In this document: positions 8,222 to 17,101 of the stretch, piece by piece
How the letters are laid out: the number at the start of each line of letters is the position of its first letter
Numbering within the stretch: the stretch's first letter is position 1
Assembly (NCBI RefSeq): GCF_014196125.1
Contig: NZ_JACIDA010000002.1
Coordinates: 124,001-188,000 of the forward strand
Origin: Brevundimonas mediterranea
GTDB lineage: Bacteria > Pseudomonadota > Alphaproteobacteria > Caulobacterales > Caulobacteraceae
DNA length: 64,000 bases
Direction: 5' to 3'
The notes under the pieces: model-generated
Told to the model about the DNA's origin: nothing
The model's input: only the letters and a program-made list of their open reading frames with translations
The model's database searches: none
Made by a program: the position numbers and the translations under genes

Positions 8222-8243
8222 TTGACGTTGACGTAAACGTAGG
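8222..8243 (+). promoter_or_regulatory. Candidate fatty-acid regulator site upstream of the fadAB-like pair
   Basis: The stretch TTGACGTTGACGTAAACGTA carries repeated ACGT cores in the arrangement ACGT-AA-ACGT, about 105 bp before the thiolase start. MerR-family LiuR/FadP-type regulators of acyl-CoA degradation are described as binding sites of the form TTTACGTNNACGTAAA. The match here is partial, and a TTGACG hexamer that could serve as -35 overlaps it. The regulator assignment is inference. Confidence 0.4.
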
Positions 8244-8347
8244 GTTCTTGGCGTTCGAGCTTAGACCCGTCCTTTCCCCGACCGTCGCGCGACGCCCAAT
8301 CTTCATTGGGCGCCGAGCGCAGGGGCCAAAAATGGAGACTCACGCCC

Positions 8348-9553
8348 ATGGCTGACGCCTATATCTACGACGCCGTCCGCACCCCGCGCGGCAAGGGCAA
8401 GAAGGACGGCTCGCTGCACGAGATCACCGGCCTCAGCCTGGCGACCCAGGTTCTGGAGGCCCTGCGCGACCGCAACGACCTGGACACCTCCAAGGTCGAT
8501 GACGTCATCCTGGGCTGCGTCACGCCTGTGGGCGAACTCGGCGCCGACATCGCCCGCACGGCGGTGCTGTCCGCCGGCTGGTCGCAATATACCGCCGGGG
8601 TTCAGGTCAACCGCTTCTGCGCCTCGGGCCTGGAAGCCGTAAACATGGCCACCGCCAAGGTGAAGTCCGGCGAGGCCGACTTCGCCGTCGGCGGCGGGGT
8701 CGAGGTCATGAGCCGCGTGCCCATGGGCTCGGACATGGGCGCCTGGCCCACCGACCCGTCCTCGGCCTTCCCGACCTATTTCGTGCCGCAAGGCGTGTCC
8801 GCCGACATGATCGCCACCAAATACGGCTTCAGCCGCGACGACGTGGACGCCTATTCGGTCGAGAGCCACAAGCGCGCCGCCAAGGCCTGGGCCGAGGGCC
8901 GGTTCAAGAAGTCGGTCATCGGCGTTAAGGATCAGCTGGGCCTGACCATCCTGGATCGTGACGAGACCATTCGTCCGAACACGGACATGCAGTCCCTGGG
9001 CGGCCTGAACCCGTCGTTCGCCATGATGGGCGAGATGGCCTTCGACAGCGTGATCAACCAACGCTACCCCGAGGTCGAGCGCGTCAACCACGTCCACACG
9101 CCGGGCAACTCGTCCGGCATCGTCGATGGTTCGGCAGGCGTGCTGATCGGCTCGCTGGAAGCCGGCCAGGCCTTGGGCCTGAAGCCGCGCGCCAAGATCC
9201 TGGGCGGCGCCTCGATCGGCTCCGAGCCGTCGATCATGCTGACCGGCCCGGAATATGTGACCCGCAAACTGCTGGGCAAGCTGGGCATGACGCCCGACGA
9301 CATCGACGTGTGGGAGCTGAACGAGGCCTTCGCCGCCGTCGTGCTTCGCTACATGCAGGCCCTGAACATCGACCACGCCAAGATGAATGTGAACGGCGGC
9401 GGCATCTCGATGGGCCACCCCCTGGGCGCCACCGGCGCCATGATCACCGGCATCGCCCTGGACGAGCTGGAACGCTCGAACAAGTCGACGGCCCTGATCA
9501 CCCTGTGCATCGGCGGCGGCATGGGCACCGCCACCGTCATCGAACGCGTCTGA
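8348..9553 (+). CDS. fadA: Acetyl-CoA C-acyltransferase (thiolase, FadA-type)
   Basis: This 401-residue thiolase cleaves 3-ketoacyl-CoA with CoA, the last step of beta-oxidation. The acyl-accepting Cys91 is in [12 protein letters not shown]. The C-terminal half has [18 protein letters not shown] with the catalytic His, and CIGGGMGTA with the second Cys. The ATG at 8348 gives the usual [19 protein letters not shown] start; upstream in-frame codons do not look like thiolase. It lies 16 bp before the FadB-type gene, forming a typical two-gene beta-oxidation operon. A biosynthetic acetyl-CoA acetyltransferase role is less likely given that partner. Confidence 0.95.
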   Translation: MADAYIYDAVRTPRGKGKKDGSLHEITGLSLATQVLEALRDRNDLDTSKVDDVILGCVTPVGELGADIARTAVLSAGWSQYTAGVQVNRFCASGLEAVNMATAKVKSGEADFAVGGGVEVMSRVPMGSDMGAWPTDPSSAFPTYFVPQGVSADMIATKYGFSRDDVDAYSVESHKRAAKAWAEGRFKKSVIGVKDQLGLTILDRDETIRPNTDMQSLGGLNPSFAMMGEMAFDSVINQRYPEVERVNHVHTPGNSSGIVDGSAGVLIGSLEAGQALGLKPRAKILGGASIGSEPSIMLTGPEYVTRKLLGKLGMTPDDIDVWELNEAFAAVVLRYMQALNIDHAKMNVNGGGISMGHPLGATGAMITGIALDELERSNKSTALITLCIGGGMGTATVIERV

Positions 9554-9569
9554 TCCGGAGCGAATGACT

Positions 9570-11762
9570 ATGGAAAACTTCAAGATCGACATCGACGCGG
9601 ACGGCATCGCCGTCATCGCCTTCGACGTCCCCGGCCGTTCGATGAACACCCTGACCAGCGCGGTCATGGCCGAGATCCCGGCACTGGTCGAACGGATCAA
9701 GACCGACGACGCCATCAAGGGCGCCGTCATCACCTCGGGCAAGGCGTCGGGCTTCTGCGCCGGCGCCGACCTGGGCGACATGGCCGGCGGCGTCCTGTCG
9801 GGCGGCGGCGACCTGCAGAAGGCGTTCGACGCCGGCTGGAAGCTGAACGGCGCCTTCCGCGCGCTGGAGACCTGCGGCAAGCCGGTGGCCGCGGCCATCA
9901 ACGGCCTGGCCCTGGGCGGCGGGCTGGAGTTCACCCTGGCCTGCCACTATCGCGTGGTCGAGAACGACAACAAGATCCAGCTGGGCCTGCCCGAGATCAA
10001 GGTCGGCCTCTTCCCCGGCGGCGGCGGCACGCAGCGCCTGACCCGCCTGGTCGGCGTTCAGAACGCCATGATGGCCATGAGCGAGGGCAAGTCCTTCCGC
10101 CCCAACGACGCCAAGGGCGCCGGCATCGTTCATGAGGTCGTCGAAAAGGGTCAGTCGGTCGAGGCCGCCAAGACCTGGATCAAGAACGGGGGGAAAGCCG
10201 TGCAGCCGTGGGACGACAAGTCGTTCAAACTGCCCGGCGGCGGCCCCTATCACCCGGCCGGCATCCAGAACTTCATGGTCGGCAACGCCATGCTGCGCAA
10301 ACAGTCCTACGGCAACTATCCCGCCGTGCTGAACCTGATGAAGGCCGTCTACGAGGGAACCCAGGTTCCGATGGACGCGGCCCTGCGGATCGAGACCCGC
10401 TATTTCATCAAGACCCTGATGACGCCTCAGGCCCAGGCCATGATCCGCTCGCTGTTCCTGTCCAAGCAGGAACTGGACAAGGGCGCCGTGCGTCCGGCCG
10501 GCGTGCCCAAGTCCGATCCGAAGAAGGTCTCGGTCCTGGGCGCCGGCATGATGGGCGCCGGCATCGCCTATGTGCAGGTCATGGCCGGCATCGAGACGGT
10601 GCTGATCGACCAGACCCAGGAAGCCGCCGACAAGGGCAAGGCCCATGTCGAGGAGTTGCTGAAGAAGCGTCTGTCGCGCGGTCAGATGACGCAAGACAAG
10701 TATGACGCCACCCTGGCCCTGGTCACGGCGACGACCGACTATGACCACATCAAGGGTTCGGACCTGGTGGTCGAGGCCGTGTTCGAAAGCCGCGAGATCA
10801 AGGCCGACGTCACAAAGCGCGCCGAGGCCCAACTGGTCGAGGGCGCCGTCTTCGGCTCCAACACCTCGACCCTGCCGATCACCGGCCTGGCCGAGGCCTC
10901 GGTCCGGCCCGAGGACTTCATCGGCATCCACTTCTTCTCGCCCGTCGACAAGATGATGCTGGTCGAGATCATCCTGGGCGAAAAGACGGGTCAGGCCGCC
11001 ATCGCCAAGGCGCTGGACTATGTGCTGAAGATCAAGAAGACGCCGATCGTGGTCAACGACAGCCGCGGCTTCTACACCTCGCGCTGCTTCTCCACCTTCC
11101 TGATGGAAGGCATGGCGATGCTGGAAGAGGGTTACGGCCCGGCCCTGATCGACAATGTCGGGCGGATGACCGGCATGCCGCGCGGCCCGCTGGAGATGCA
11201 CGACGACGTCGCCCTGGACCTGTCCTACAAGATCGCCAAACAGACGGCGCTGGACCTGGCCGACAAATATGTCCCGTCGGAAGGCGCCGACATCGTCGCC
11301 ACCATGGTCGAGGGCGGACGCTTCGGCCGCAAGAACGGCAAGGGCTTCTACGACTACGACAGCAAGCCCAAGACGCTGTGGGCAGGCCTGCGCGAACTGG
11401 CGCCGACCACCAAGGGCATCGACAAGCCCGAGGAGGCGACCGCCTTTGCGCAGATCGACGAGCTGAAGACACGCCTGCTGTATCGCCAGGCCGTCGAGGT
11501 CGCCCGCTGCTGGGCCGAGGGCGTCATCGACGACCCGCGCGAAGCCGACCTGGGCGCCATCCTGGGCTGGGGCTTCGCGCCCTGGACCGGCGGCCCGATC
11601 AGCATGATCGACGGCATCGGCCTGGCCAAGTTCGTCGAGACGGCGGACCGCCTGGCCGCGACCTATGGCGACCGGTTCAAGGTTCCGGACCTGCTGCGCG
11701 AGATGGCGGCCAAGAACGAGACCTTCTACGGCAAGTTCGCCCCGGAGAAGGCCGCCGCCTGA
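9570..11762 (+). CDS. fadB: 3-hydroxyacyl-CoA dehydrogenase / enoyl-CoA hydratase fusion (FadB-type)
   Basis: This 730-residue bifunctional enzyme catalyses hydration of enoyl-CoA and NAD-dependent oxidation of 3-hydroxyacyl-CoA. The N-terminal crotonase domain (about 1-190) has the oxyanion-hole segments SGFCAGADLGDM and GLALGGGLEFTLACHYR, and the Glu of LPEIKVGLFPGGGGTQRL. From about residue 310 the dehydrogenase domain begins with the Rossmann motif VSVLGAGMMGAGIAY, and later has GIHFFSPVDKMMLVEII with the catalytic His. The start is set at 9570 because GGAG then lies 9 bases upstream; an in-frame ATG at 9564 is only 3 bases from it. A strong terminator follows, closing the fadAB pair. Confidence 0.96.
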   Translation: MENFKIDIDADGIAVIAFDVPGRSMNTLTSAVMAEIPALVERIKTDDAIKGAVITSGKASGFCAGADLGDMAGGVLSGGGDLQKAFDAGWKLNGAFRALETCGKPVAAAINGLALGGGLEFTLACHYRVVENDNKIQLGLPEIKVGLFPGGGGTQRLTRLVGVQNAMMAMSEGKSFRPNDAKGAGIVHEVVEKGQSVEAAKTWIKNGGKAVQPWDDKSFKLPGGGPYHPAGIQNFMVGNAMLRKQSYGNYPAVLNLMKAVYEGTQVPMDAALRIETRYFIKTLMTPQAQAMIRSLFLSKQELDKGAVRPAGVPKSDPKKVSVLGAGMMGAGIAYVQVMAGIETVLIDQTQEAADKGKAHVEELLKKRLSRGQMTQDKYDATLALVTATTDYDHIKGSDLVVEAVFESREIKADVTKRAEAQLVEGAVFGSNTSTLPITGLAEASVRPEDFIGIHFFSPVDKMMLVEIILGEKTGQAAIAKALDYVLKIKKTPIVVNDSRGFYTSRCFSTFLMEGMAMLEEGYGPALIDNVGRMTGMPRGPLEMHDDVALDLSYKIAKQTALDLADKYVPSEGADIVATMVEGGRFGRKNGKGFYDYDSKPKTLWAGLRELAPTTKGIDKPEEATAFAQIDELKTRLLYRQAVEVARCWAEGVIDDPREADLGAILGWGFAPWTGGPISMIDGIGLAKFVETADRLAATYGDRFKVPDLLREMAAKNETFYGKFAPEKAAA

Positions 11763-11790
11763 TCGGTTGCGGACAGGATTGAACGACGGA

Positions 11791-11820
11791 ACGGGCGGCC
11801 TTCGGGTCGCCCGTTTTGGT
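11791..11820 (+). terminator. Rho-independent terminator of the fadAB pair
   Basis: ACGGGCG and CGCCCGT form a perfect 7-bp stem (longer with one mismatch) with a TTC loop, followed by TTTTGGTTT. It starts 28 bp after the fadB stop. Confidence 0.85.
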
Positions 11821-11837
11821 TTGGGCCCTATCGCTCT

Positions 11838-11966
11838 TCCGCTCATCCCGGCGAAAGCCGGGACCCAGTTCTGTCGCTCGGCAGTGCGTTGGATCGCAAC
11901 ACGGATTCCGGGGGCGAGACAGATCGCCCAAAGTCCTGGGTCCCGGCTTTCGCCGGGATGAGCGGA
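11838..11966. repeat. Long palindromic intergenic repeat (31-bp perfect arms)
   Basis: The arms at 11838-11868 and 11936-11966 are exact reverse complements over 31 bp, and enclose 67 bp. The arm core CGGCGAAAGCCGGGACCCAG is itself a small hairpin. The element lies between the fadB and recA terminators, which face each other. Elements with this core are dispersed in many alphaproteobacterial genomes; that is recalled knowledge, while the symmetry is seen here. No transposase or coding frame is associated. Confidence 0.85.
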
Positions 11967-12012
11967 TGTATGGAAATTGGCCTCAAGTAGCGCGAACGCG
12001 CGATAGGCCAAG

Positions 12013-12048
12013 CAAAAAAGACCCGCCCGACACGAGGTCGGACGGGTC
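12013..12048 (-). terminator. Rho-independent terminator of recA
   Basis: On the minus strand GACCCGTCCGACC pairs with a GGTCGGGCGGGTC-like arm, with a short loop, and is followed by TTTTTTGC. It lies about 75 bp after the recA stop. Confidence 0.85.
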
Positions 12049-12121
12049 GCTCCGCCGCCCCTCGCGGGGTCGGTGGCGGGTCGCTTGGGGCGACGGAGTG
12101 TCTAGGAAGGCGAGACGGTCG

Positions 12122-13201
12122 TCAGCCTTCGAGATCCTGGCCTTCGTCCGGCTCGGGCGTGCCCAGCAGTTCGTCGGCGATTTTGCTGGTCGAGGCGCGC
12201 ACGGCCTTTTCGATCGAGGCCGCGATGTCCGGGTTCTGTTTCAGGAACTCGCGGACGTTCTCGCGGCCCTGGCCGATCCGGGTCGAGTCATAGCTGAACC
12301 AGCTGCCCGACTTCTCGATCACCCCGGCCTTGACGCCCAGGTCGATAATCTCGCCCAGTTTGGAGATGCCCTCGCCGTACATGATGTCGAAGATGACCTC
12401 GCGGAACGGCGGGGCGACCTTGTTCTTGACCACCTTGACCCGGGTGGTGTTGCCGACCACCTCGTCCCGGTTCTTGATCGCGCCGGTGCGGCGGATGTCC
12501 AGACGCACCGAGGCGTAGAACTTCAGCGCATTGCCGCCCGTCGTCGTCTCGGGCGAGCCGTACATGACGCCGATCTTGTGACGGATCTGGTTGATGAACA
12601 GGACGATGCAGTTCGACTTGGAAATGGAGGCGGTCAGCTTGCGCAGCGCCTGGCTCATCAGACGCGCCTGAAGGCCGGGCAGGCTGTCGCCCATCTCGCC
12701 CTCGATCTCGGCGCGCGGGGTCAGGGCGGCGACGGAGTCGACAACCACGATGTCCACGGCGCCGGAGCGCACCAGGGTGTCGACGATCTCGAGCGCCTGT
12801 TCGCCGGTGTCCGGCTGGGACACCAGCAGATCATCCAGGTTCACGCCCAGCTTCTGGGCGTAGCCGGGGTCCAGCGCGTGTTCGGCGTCGACGAAGGCGG
12901 CGGTGCCGCCGGCCTTCTGAACCTCGGCCACCGTATGCAGGGCCAGGGTCGTCTTGCCCGAGGATTCAGGGCCGAACACCTCGATCACCCGTCCGCGCGG
13001 CAGGCCGCCGATGCCCAGCGCCATATCCAGGCCCAGGGATCCGGTGGACACCGAGGGGATCACATCGGCGACCCCGCCCTTGCCCAGTTTCATCACCGAA
13101 CCCTTGCCGAAGGCGCGATCAATCTGGGCGATCGCCGCCTCCAGGGCCCGTTGCTTGTCGCCGTCTTCCTTGCCCACCAGTTTCAAAGCCGCCTGTGCCA
13201 T
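12122..13201 (-). CDS. recA: Recombinase RecA
   Basis: RecA forms ATP-dependent filaments on single-stranded DNA, drives homologous recombination and activates LexA self-cleavage. The 359-residue product has the Walker A motif [13 protein letters not shown], the [14 protein letters not shown] segment, the Walker B stretch [23 protein letters not shown] (cut here for length at its key DSVAAL core), and the DNA-binding loop [20 protein letters not shown] around [12 protein letters not shown]. The ATG at 13201 gives [20 protein letters not shown], matching Caulobacter RecA, and has GGGAG 8-12 bases upstream; an in-frame ATG at 13222 is possible. A perfect alphaproteobacterial SOS box lies 105 bp upstream. 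Confidence 0.98.
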   Translation of the reverse strand: MAQAALKLVGKEDGDKQRALEAAIAQIDRAFGKGSVMKLGKGGVADVIPSVSTGSLGLDMALGIGGLPRGRVIEVFGPESSGKTTLALHTVAEVQKAGGTAAFVDAEHALDPGYAQKLGVNLDDLLVSQPDTGEQALEIVDTLVRSGAVDIVVVDSVAALTPRAEIEGEMGDSLPGLQARLMSQALRKLTASISKSNCIVLFINQIRHKIGVMYGSPETTTGGNALKFYASVRLDIRRTGAIKNRDEVVGNTTRVKVVKNKVAPPFREVIFDIMYGEGISKLGEIIDLGVKAGVIEKSGSWFSYDSTRIGQGRENVREFLKQNPDIAASIEKAVRASTSKIADELLGTPEPDEGQDLEG

Positions 13202-13305
13202 TGCCTTCGTCTCCCTTGCCATGATTCCCGTCAGAAGCTTGGGAGAGACCCGCCATGGACCCGCCCCCGTTTTTGTGAGGCCGACTATGTGCACGGTTTG
13301 TTCCA

Positions 13306-13320
13306 GTTCACAAGATGTTC
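13306..13320 (-). promoter_or_regulatory. LexA (SOS) box of recA
   Basis: GTTC-ACAAGAT-GTTC is an exact match to the alphaproteobacterial LexA consensus GTTC-N7-GTTC, centred about 110 bp upstream of the recA start. The second GTTC is also the left end of a 25-bp palindrome (GTTCTCAT-N9-ATGAGAAC) that runs to 13341, toward the upstream M28 gene. Confidence 0.9.
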
Positions 13321-13370
13321 TCATCCGGAACCCATGAGAACATCCGAATTCTACGTCCGATTTTGACGCA

Positions 13371-15254
13371 TCAGGGAACGGCGACCGGCGCCTCAGCCGC
13401 CGGCTCGGCATGGCGGGCCGCCAGGGACAGGCCGCAGCCCAGGATCAGCATGGCCGCCGCCAGCCCGGCCAGGGTGTGGCGCGCGCTTCCCGCACCCGGG
13501 GCCAAGGGCCGGGCCAGGGCGACGATCAGCACGGCGATCAGGCCCAGCGCGCCCGGCTGGTCCATCCCCACGCCCAGGAAGACGAAATGGCCCAGCCCCG
13601 CCAGCCAGCCGCCGACGACCCCGGTGGCGACCGCCGCGGGCGCCAGGGCGGCCCATCGCTCCAGCCGCGCCCCGATCCCCGCCGCCAGGGCCGCTGCGCC
13701 GGCCGCCGCCAGCCCGGTCCAGACGAACAGCAAGGCCGCCTCGGGCGCCACGGCCTGAACCAGCACGCCCAGGATCAGCACCAGGACGATGGCTCCCAGC
13801 CAGCCGCCCCAGACCGTCTCGTCCTCGCCGCCAGGCCACAGGCTCAGACCCACGGCGACCAGGGCCGCGCCCAGCACCACCGGATCGAACCCGCCCAGGC
13901 CCGTGGCCAGAACCGCCGCCGCGGCGATCACCCCCGCCAGCAGACGCCGCCCGATCAGGGCCCGCCCCGCCAGCAGGGCGAACATCACCCCCAGCACGGC
14001 CAAGCCTACGCCCGCCTCCATCCAAGGCAGGCGGCGCAGCAGGACATAATAGGTCTCGGCCGATTCGATCCGGCCACCGACCGGCCCGGCCAGAACCCGC
14101 ACCGCCTGGGCCACGACGATCCCGGCGGCCAGCAGCCAGACGCCCCCGCTCAGCCCCTTGCCGAACTGACGCAAGGTCAGGCCCGTGGCGTGACGCGCGC
14201 CCCAGGCGGCGAAACCGGTCAACAGAAAGGCCAGACCCAGCAGCCCCCACCCCGTCCCCGGCCCGTGCCGCAACACCCCCAGGCCGAAGACATCGGCGTA
14301 GACGGCGTTCTGCGTGGCCTTCGGCAGGACGGGCGCCCGCACCAGGGCGTCGGTCATTTCCAGCGCCTGGGATCCGATATGTTGCAGACTGCCCTGGTCC
14401 AGGGCGTCCGGCGTCGAACTGGGCGAATGGTACTGGGCCGGCCGACCGATGAAGGCCAGGTTGATCCCGGCCAGGCCCCGGTCGGCGGCCAGGGTGAAGT
14501 CGGTGCCGTTGGGCATCAGCCGATAGACGAAGATGGCCAGGGCGTTGCTGGCCGCGCCGCCGTCCGCCCGGCGCGTCGCCCGAGCGTAAAGGTCGATGGT
14601 CTGGGCGTTGCCGGGGCCGGTCTCGAACATCATGGCCCGACCGCCGCCGCCGCGCGCCTCCAGGTTCACCACCGCCCCGACCCGACCCCGCAACGGATGT
14701 TCGCTGAAGAAGGCCCGCGCCCCGTCCAGGTTCAGCTCCTCCCCGTCGGTGAGCAGCACGACAAGCCCTCGGTCCGCCGGTCCGCGCGCCCTGATCGCCC
14801 GCACCGCCTCCAGCACCGCCGCCACGCCGCTGGCGTCGTCAGCGGCGCCGGGCGAGCCCGGCACGCTGTCGTAATGGGCCATCAGCACCACGACGGGCAG
14901 GCTGGGGTTCCGGCCCGGCAGGACGCCGACCAGATTGACCACCGACAGGCCCTCGACCGACTCGCCCCGGTCCTCGATCCGGCGCACGGCGGCGGGCGAC
15001 AGGGCCCCGGCCTGGAGCGTGGGCGCCAGGCCCAGCTGCGCCATTCGGCCCTGCAGATAGGCCTGGACCAGGGCGTGATCGGTCGAACCTATGGGACGGG
15101 GGGAGCGCGCCATGACCCGCACGTCCGCCATGGCCCGCTCCGCCGAAAATCCGGACGCGGCGGCGCTTGTCGGCGCGGGCCGAGGCGTCTGTGTCGTGAT
15201 CACGGCCAACCCCAGCGCAGCCGCCAGGGCCGTCAACAACAAGACCAGCCGCAT
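13371..15254 (-). CDS. M28-family metallopeptidase with multi-pass membrane C-terminus
   Basis: The 627-residue protein has an N-terminal signal or anchor segment ([18 protein letters not shown]), an M28 peptidase domain to about residue 320, and then eight or so membrane segments. Zinc-site landmarks are [22 protein letters not shown] (His and bridging Asp), [16 protein letters not shown] (catalytic Glu-Glu), and [11 protein letters not shown] near the domain end (His). This layout resembles the Fxna/PFF1-type membrane M28 peptidases. The active site would face the periplasm. Substrate is unknown. The start at 15254 follows GGGGGA by about 9 bases; ATGs at 15263 and 15278 are alternatives. 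It sits upstream of recA on the same strand but is separated from it by the SOS promoter. Confidence 0.88.
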   Translation of the reverse strand: MRLVLLLTALAAALGLAVITTQTPRPAPTSAAASGFSAERAMADVRVMARSPRPIGSTDHALVQAYLQGRMAQLGLAPTLQAGALSPAAVRRIEDRGESVEGLSVVNLVGVLPGRNPSLPVVVLMAHYDSVPGSPGAADDASGVAAVLEAVRAIRARGPADRGLVVLLTDGEELNLDGARAFFSEHPLRGRVGAVVNLEARGGGGRAMMFETGPGNAQTIDLYARATRRADGGAASNALAIFVYRLMPNGTDFTLAADRGLAGINLAFIGRPAQYHSPSSTPDALDQGSLQHIGSQALEMTDALVRAPVLPKATQNAVYADVFGLGVLRHGPGTGWGLLGLAFLLTGFAAWGARHATGLTLRQFGKGLSGGVWLLAAGIVVAQAVRVLAGPVGGRIESAETYYVLLRRLPWMEAGVGLAVLGVMFALLAGRALIGRRLLAGVIAAAAVLATGLGGFDPVVLGAALVAVGLSLWPGGEDETVWGGWLGAIVLVLILGVLVQAVAPEAALLFVWTGLAAAGAAALAAGIGARLERWAALAPAAVATGVVGGWLAGLGHFVFLGVGMDQPGALGLIAVLIVALARPLAPGAGSARHTLAGLAAAMLILGCGLSLAARHAEPAAEAPVAVP

Positions 15255-15321
15255 TAGATGCATCCCCCGAGGCGTCATCGCGCCAATAGGGCCGAGCTGG
15301 CGTCATTTCGCAAGTGCGGGG

Positions 15322-16278
15322 TCAGGGACGCGTCCGGTTCCGTTCGACCCGGTTGCCGGTCGCCCCGTCGCCGTCGTCGGCGCTGGACCCGAACGGATAG
15401 CCGGCGTCATCGCCGCAATAGGACCGGTTCCCCTCGCGCGCGCCCACCACCACCGTCCGGGGGCGCAGCCAGCCGACGCCGGAAAACACATTATCCGTGA
15501 TCTGATTATAGGACGGCGTCTGGTGCCGGATCACCCCGTCCTCGCCGCAGTTGCGGTACAGGAAGACCCCGCCGCGACCGCCCAGGGCGAAGCGGTTGCC
15601 GATGATCCGATTGGCGCCCGATCCGTCCACGGCGATCTGTTCACGCCCGGTGCGAATGGTGAAGTCATTGTCCTGGATCACCGTTCCGGCGCTCTCGGCG
15701 TCCAGATAGACGGCCGTCGAGACCGACCGGCCCGAAAAGCGCGAGCGCGTCACCATGGTCTGCGTCACCCCCGGCCCGACATAGAGGGGAATGGTCCCTA
15801 CCCCCTCGAACCGCACCCGCTCCAGCATCGTGCCCAGGGGCGCAGCGCTCTGGGCCGCCGTCGTGTGATCGGGCGTCCGTGACGAGGCCAGCAGGTCGCG
15901 CATCGATCCGCCCGCCCCCATGCCCCATATCCGCACATTTCCGACGACGGTGCAGTTTCGCACATAGGTCTGGACCGGACGGCTCCAGCCGTCGCCCTGC
16001 CGCCGCGACCAGATCGCCACCGTCGGCGTCTGTGACGTCGCCTCGCGCGGCGGTCGGATCACCCCGCCGCCGCAGTCGATCCCCGCGCCCGAGGTCTCGG
16101 CCCCCTCCATCAGAACAGGCCGCCGCACGGCGACGCCCGCCAGGTCGGCGCGGCACGTCAGGCGATAGGCTTGATCGGACGGGGCGGTCAGGTCGCGCAC
16201 CTCGGCCGGAGTGCAGGCCCGCGCGCCTGCGGGATCGCCCGCCTGAACCGCCGCCAGCAGGATCAGGCCGCTCCACAT
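15322..16278 (-). CDS. Exported right-handed beta-helix repeat protein
   Basis: The 318-residue product starts MWSGLILLAAVQAGDPAGA, a signal peptide. The rest has repeated short beta-type turns rich in Asn, Gly and Asp (YVRNCTVVGNVRIWGMG, VIQDNDFTIRTGREQIAVDG, NRIIGNRFALGGRGGVFLYR, YNQITDNVFSGVGW, NRVERNRTRP), the pattern of NosD/pectate-lyase-like parallel beta-helices. No polysaccharide lyase catalytic motif is recognisable. Two Cys pairs could form disulfides. It begins 1 bp after the stop of the acid-phosphatase-like gene, so it is translationally linked to it. Surface glycan or phosphate-polymer binding is a guess only. Confidence 0.8.
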   Translation of the reverse strand: MWSGLILLAAVQAGDPAGARACTPAEVRDLTAPSDQAYRLTCRADLAGVAVRRPVLMEGAETSGAGIDCGGGVIRPPREATSQTPTVAIWSRRQGDGWSRPVQTYVRNCTVVGNVRIWGMGAGGSMRDLLASSRTPDHTTAAQSAAPLGTMLERVRFEGVGTIPLYVGPGVTQTMVTRSRFSGRSVSTAVYLDAESAGTVIQDNDFTIRTGREQIAVDGSGANRIIGNRFALGGRGGVFLYRNCGEDGVIRHQTPSYNQITDNVFSGVGWLRPRTVVVGAREGNRSYCGDDAGYPFGSSADDGDGATGNRVERNRTRP

Positions 16279-16279
16279 C

Positions 16280-17101
16280 TCAGGGCAGGGGAACAGCCAG
16301 AGCCGCGCGCTCGGCCGCGCAGCCGGGATTGGTCCGCCCCGTCGCCCGCGCCGCCGCCAGTTCGTCGCGCGCTGCGGCGATCTCGGCGTGGAAATCCGGG
16401 GTCGCGGCGATTTCAGCGACGACGGCCCGCCCCAGCGCCTCGCCCGCCAGCCCATCGCTGGGATAGTCCATGGCGCAGATCTGGCGGCTCAGGTCGATCT
16501 CATGGCCGATGCGCCGCACCGCCGCCGCCCGCTCCGGCGCGATCAGGGCCAGGGCCTCGGCATAGGCGGTTCCCAACGCCGCACCGGCGGAGGGCGCGGA
16601 CGGGCTGCGTCGCATCGCCGGCGTCAGGGTCTGGCAAGCCCGGCGCGCGGAATCCTCGGCGACCGGACGGGCGCGCTCGCTGCGCGCCTGGGCCAGCACG
16701 ACCGCCGCCTGGGCGTCATGAAAGACCGTGGCCATCATCCGGTCCAGCGTCGGCGTCTCGGCCGAGCCCAACCGCACCCCCAGGGCGCAGTCGAAATGCT
16801 GAAGCGCCAGCGGCGGGCGCAGTTCGGCATGGGCGGTCGCCATCAGCCAGCGGTCCGAATCCTCCAGAGCCTTGAACCGCGCCGAAGCCGCCCGGTCGGC
16901 CGCATCCTGCGGCGATCCCTCGGCGGGCGCGGGCATAACAGCCTGGGCTAACCGCGCGACAAGGCCGGGCGACAGATAGCCTTCGTCGGTCGCGCTGAAG
17001 ATCGGACGGGGCGAAGGCCGCTCGGCCGGGGCGCAGGCCGCCAAAGGCAGGATCGAAGGCAGGATCACCGTCGCCGCGATCAGGGCGGCGACCGGTCTCA
17101 C
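16280..17101 (-). CDS. Class A acid phosphatase (PAP2) homologue lacking catalytic residues; lipoprotein
   Basis: The 273-residue product has a lipobox signal (LPLAAC, Cys23) and aligns in order with PhoN-type class A non-specific acid phosphatases. The family signature is K-x6-RP, PSGH, and SR-x5-H-x3-D. Here the first is Q138-x6-R145-P146, the second is P170-S-A-G173, and the third is S205-R-QICAM-D212-YPS-D216. So the Lys, the PSGH His and the phosphate-accepting His are all replaced, although the scaffold residues around them (RP, SR, ERAAAVRRIGHEIDLSRQIC, final Asp) are retained. It starts with GTG in a GTGA overlap with the upstream lipoprotein. It is probably a non-catalytic binding or structural protein of the envelope. 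Confidence 0.85.
   Translation of the reverse strand: MRPVAALIAATVILPSILPLAACAPAERPSPRPIFSATDEGYLSPGLVARLAQAVMPAPAEGSPQDAADRAASARFKALEDSDRWLMATAHAELRPPLALQHFDCALGVRLGSAETPTLDRMMATVFHDAQAAVVLAQARSERARPVAEDSARRACQTLTPAMRRSPSAPSAGAALGTAYAEALALIAPERAAAVRRIGHEIDLSRQICAMDYPSDGLAGEALGRAVVAEIAATPDFHAEIAAARDELAAARATGRTNPGCAAERAALAVPLP

Noticed and set aside
11838..11966. CRISPR-like or transposon interpretation of the repeat elements
   Set aside because: There are inverted, not evenly spaced direct repeats, no spacers, no cas genes and no transposase.
9537..12011. Very long minus-strand frame (824 codons) across fadB
   Set aside because: It is the antisense shadow of fadB; the high GC3 keeps the opposite frame open. 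Its translation is rich in Gly, His, Arg and Asp repeats without domains.
11816..13366. Plus-strand frame of 516 codons from the repeat element through recA
   Set aside because: It runs through a palindromic repeat and antisense recA; no coding evidence.
13410..15257. Plus-strand frame of 615 codons opposite the M28 gene
   Set aside because: Shadow of the peptidase; Gln/Arg/Pro-rich translation lacking domain features.
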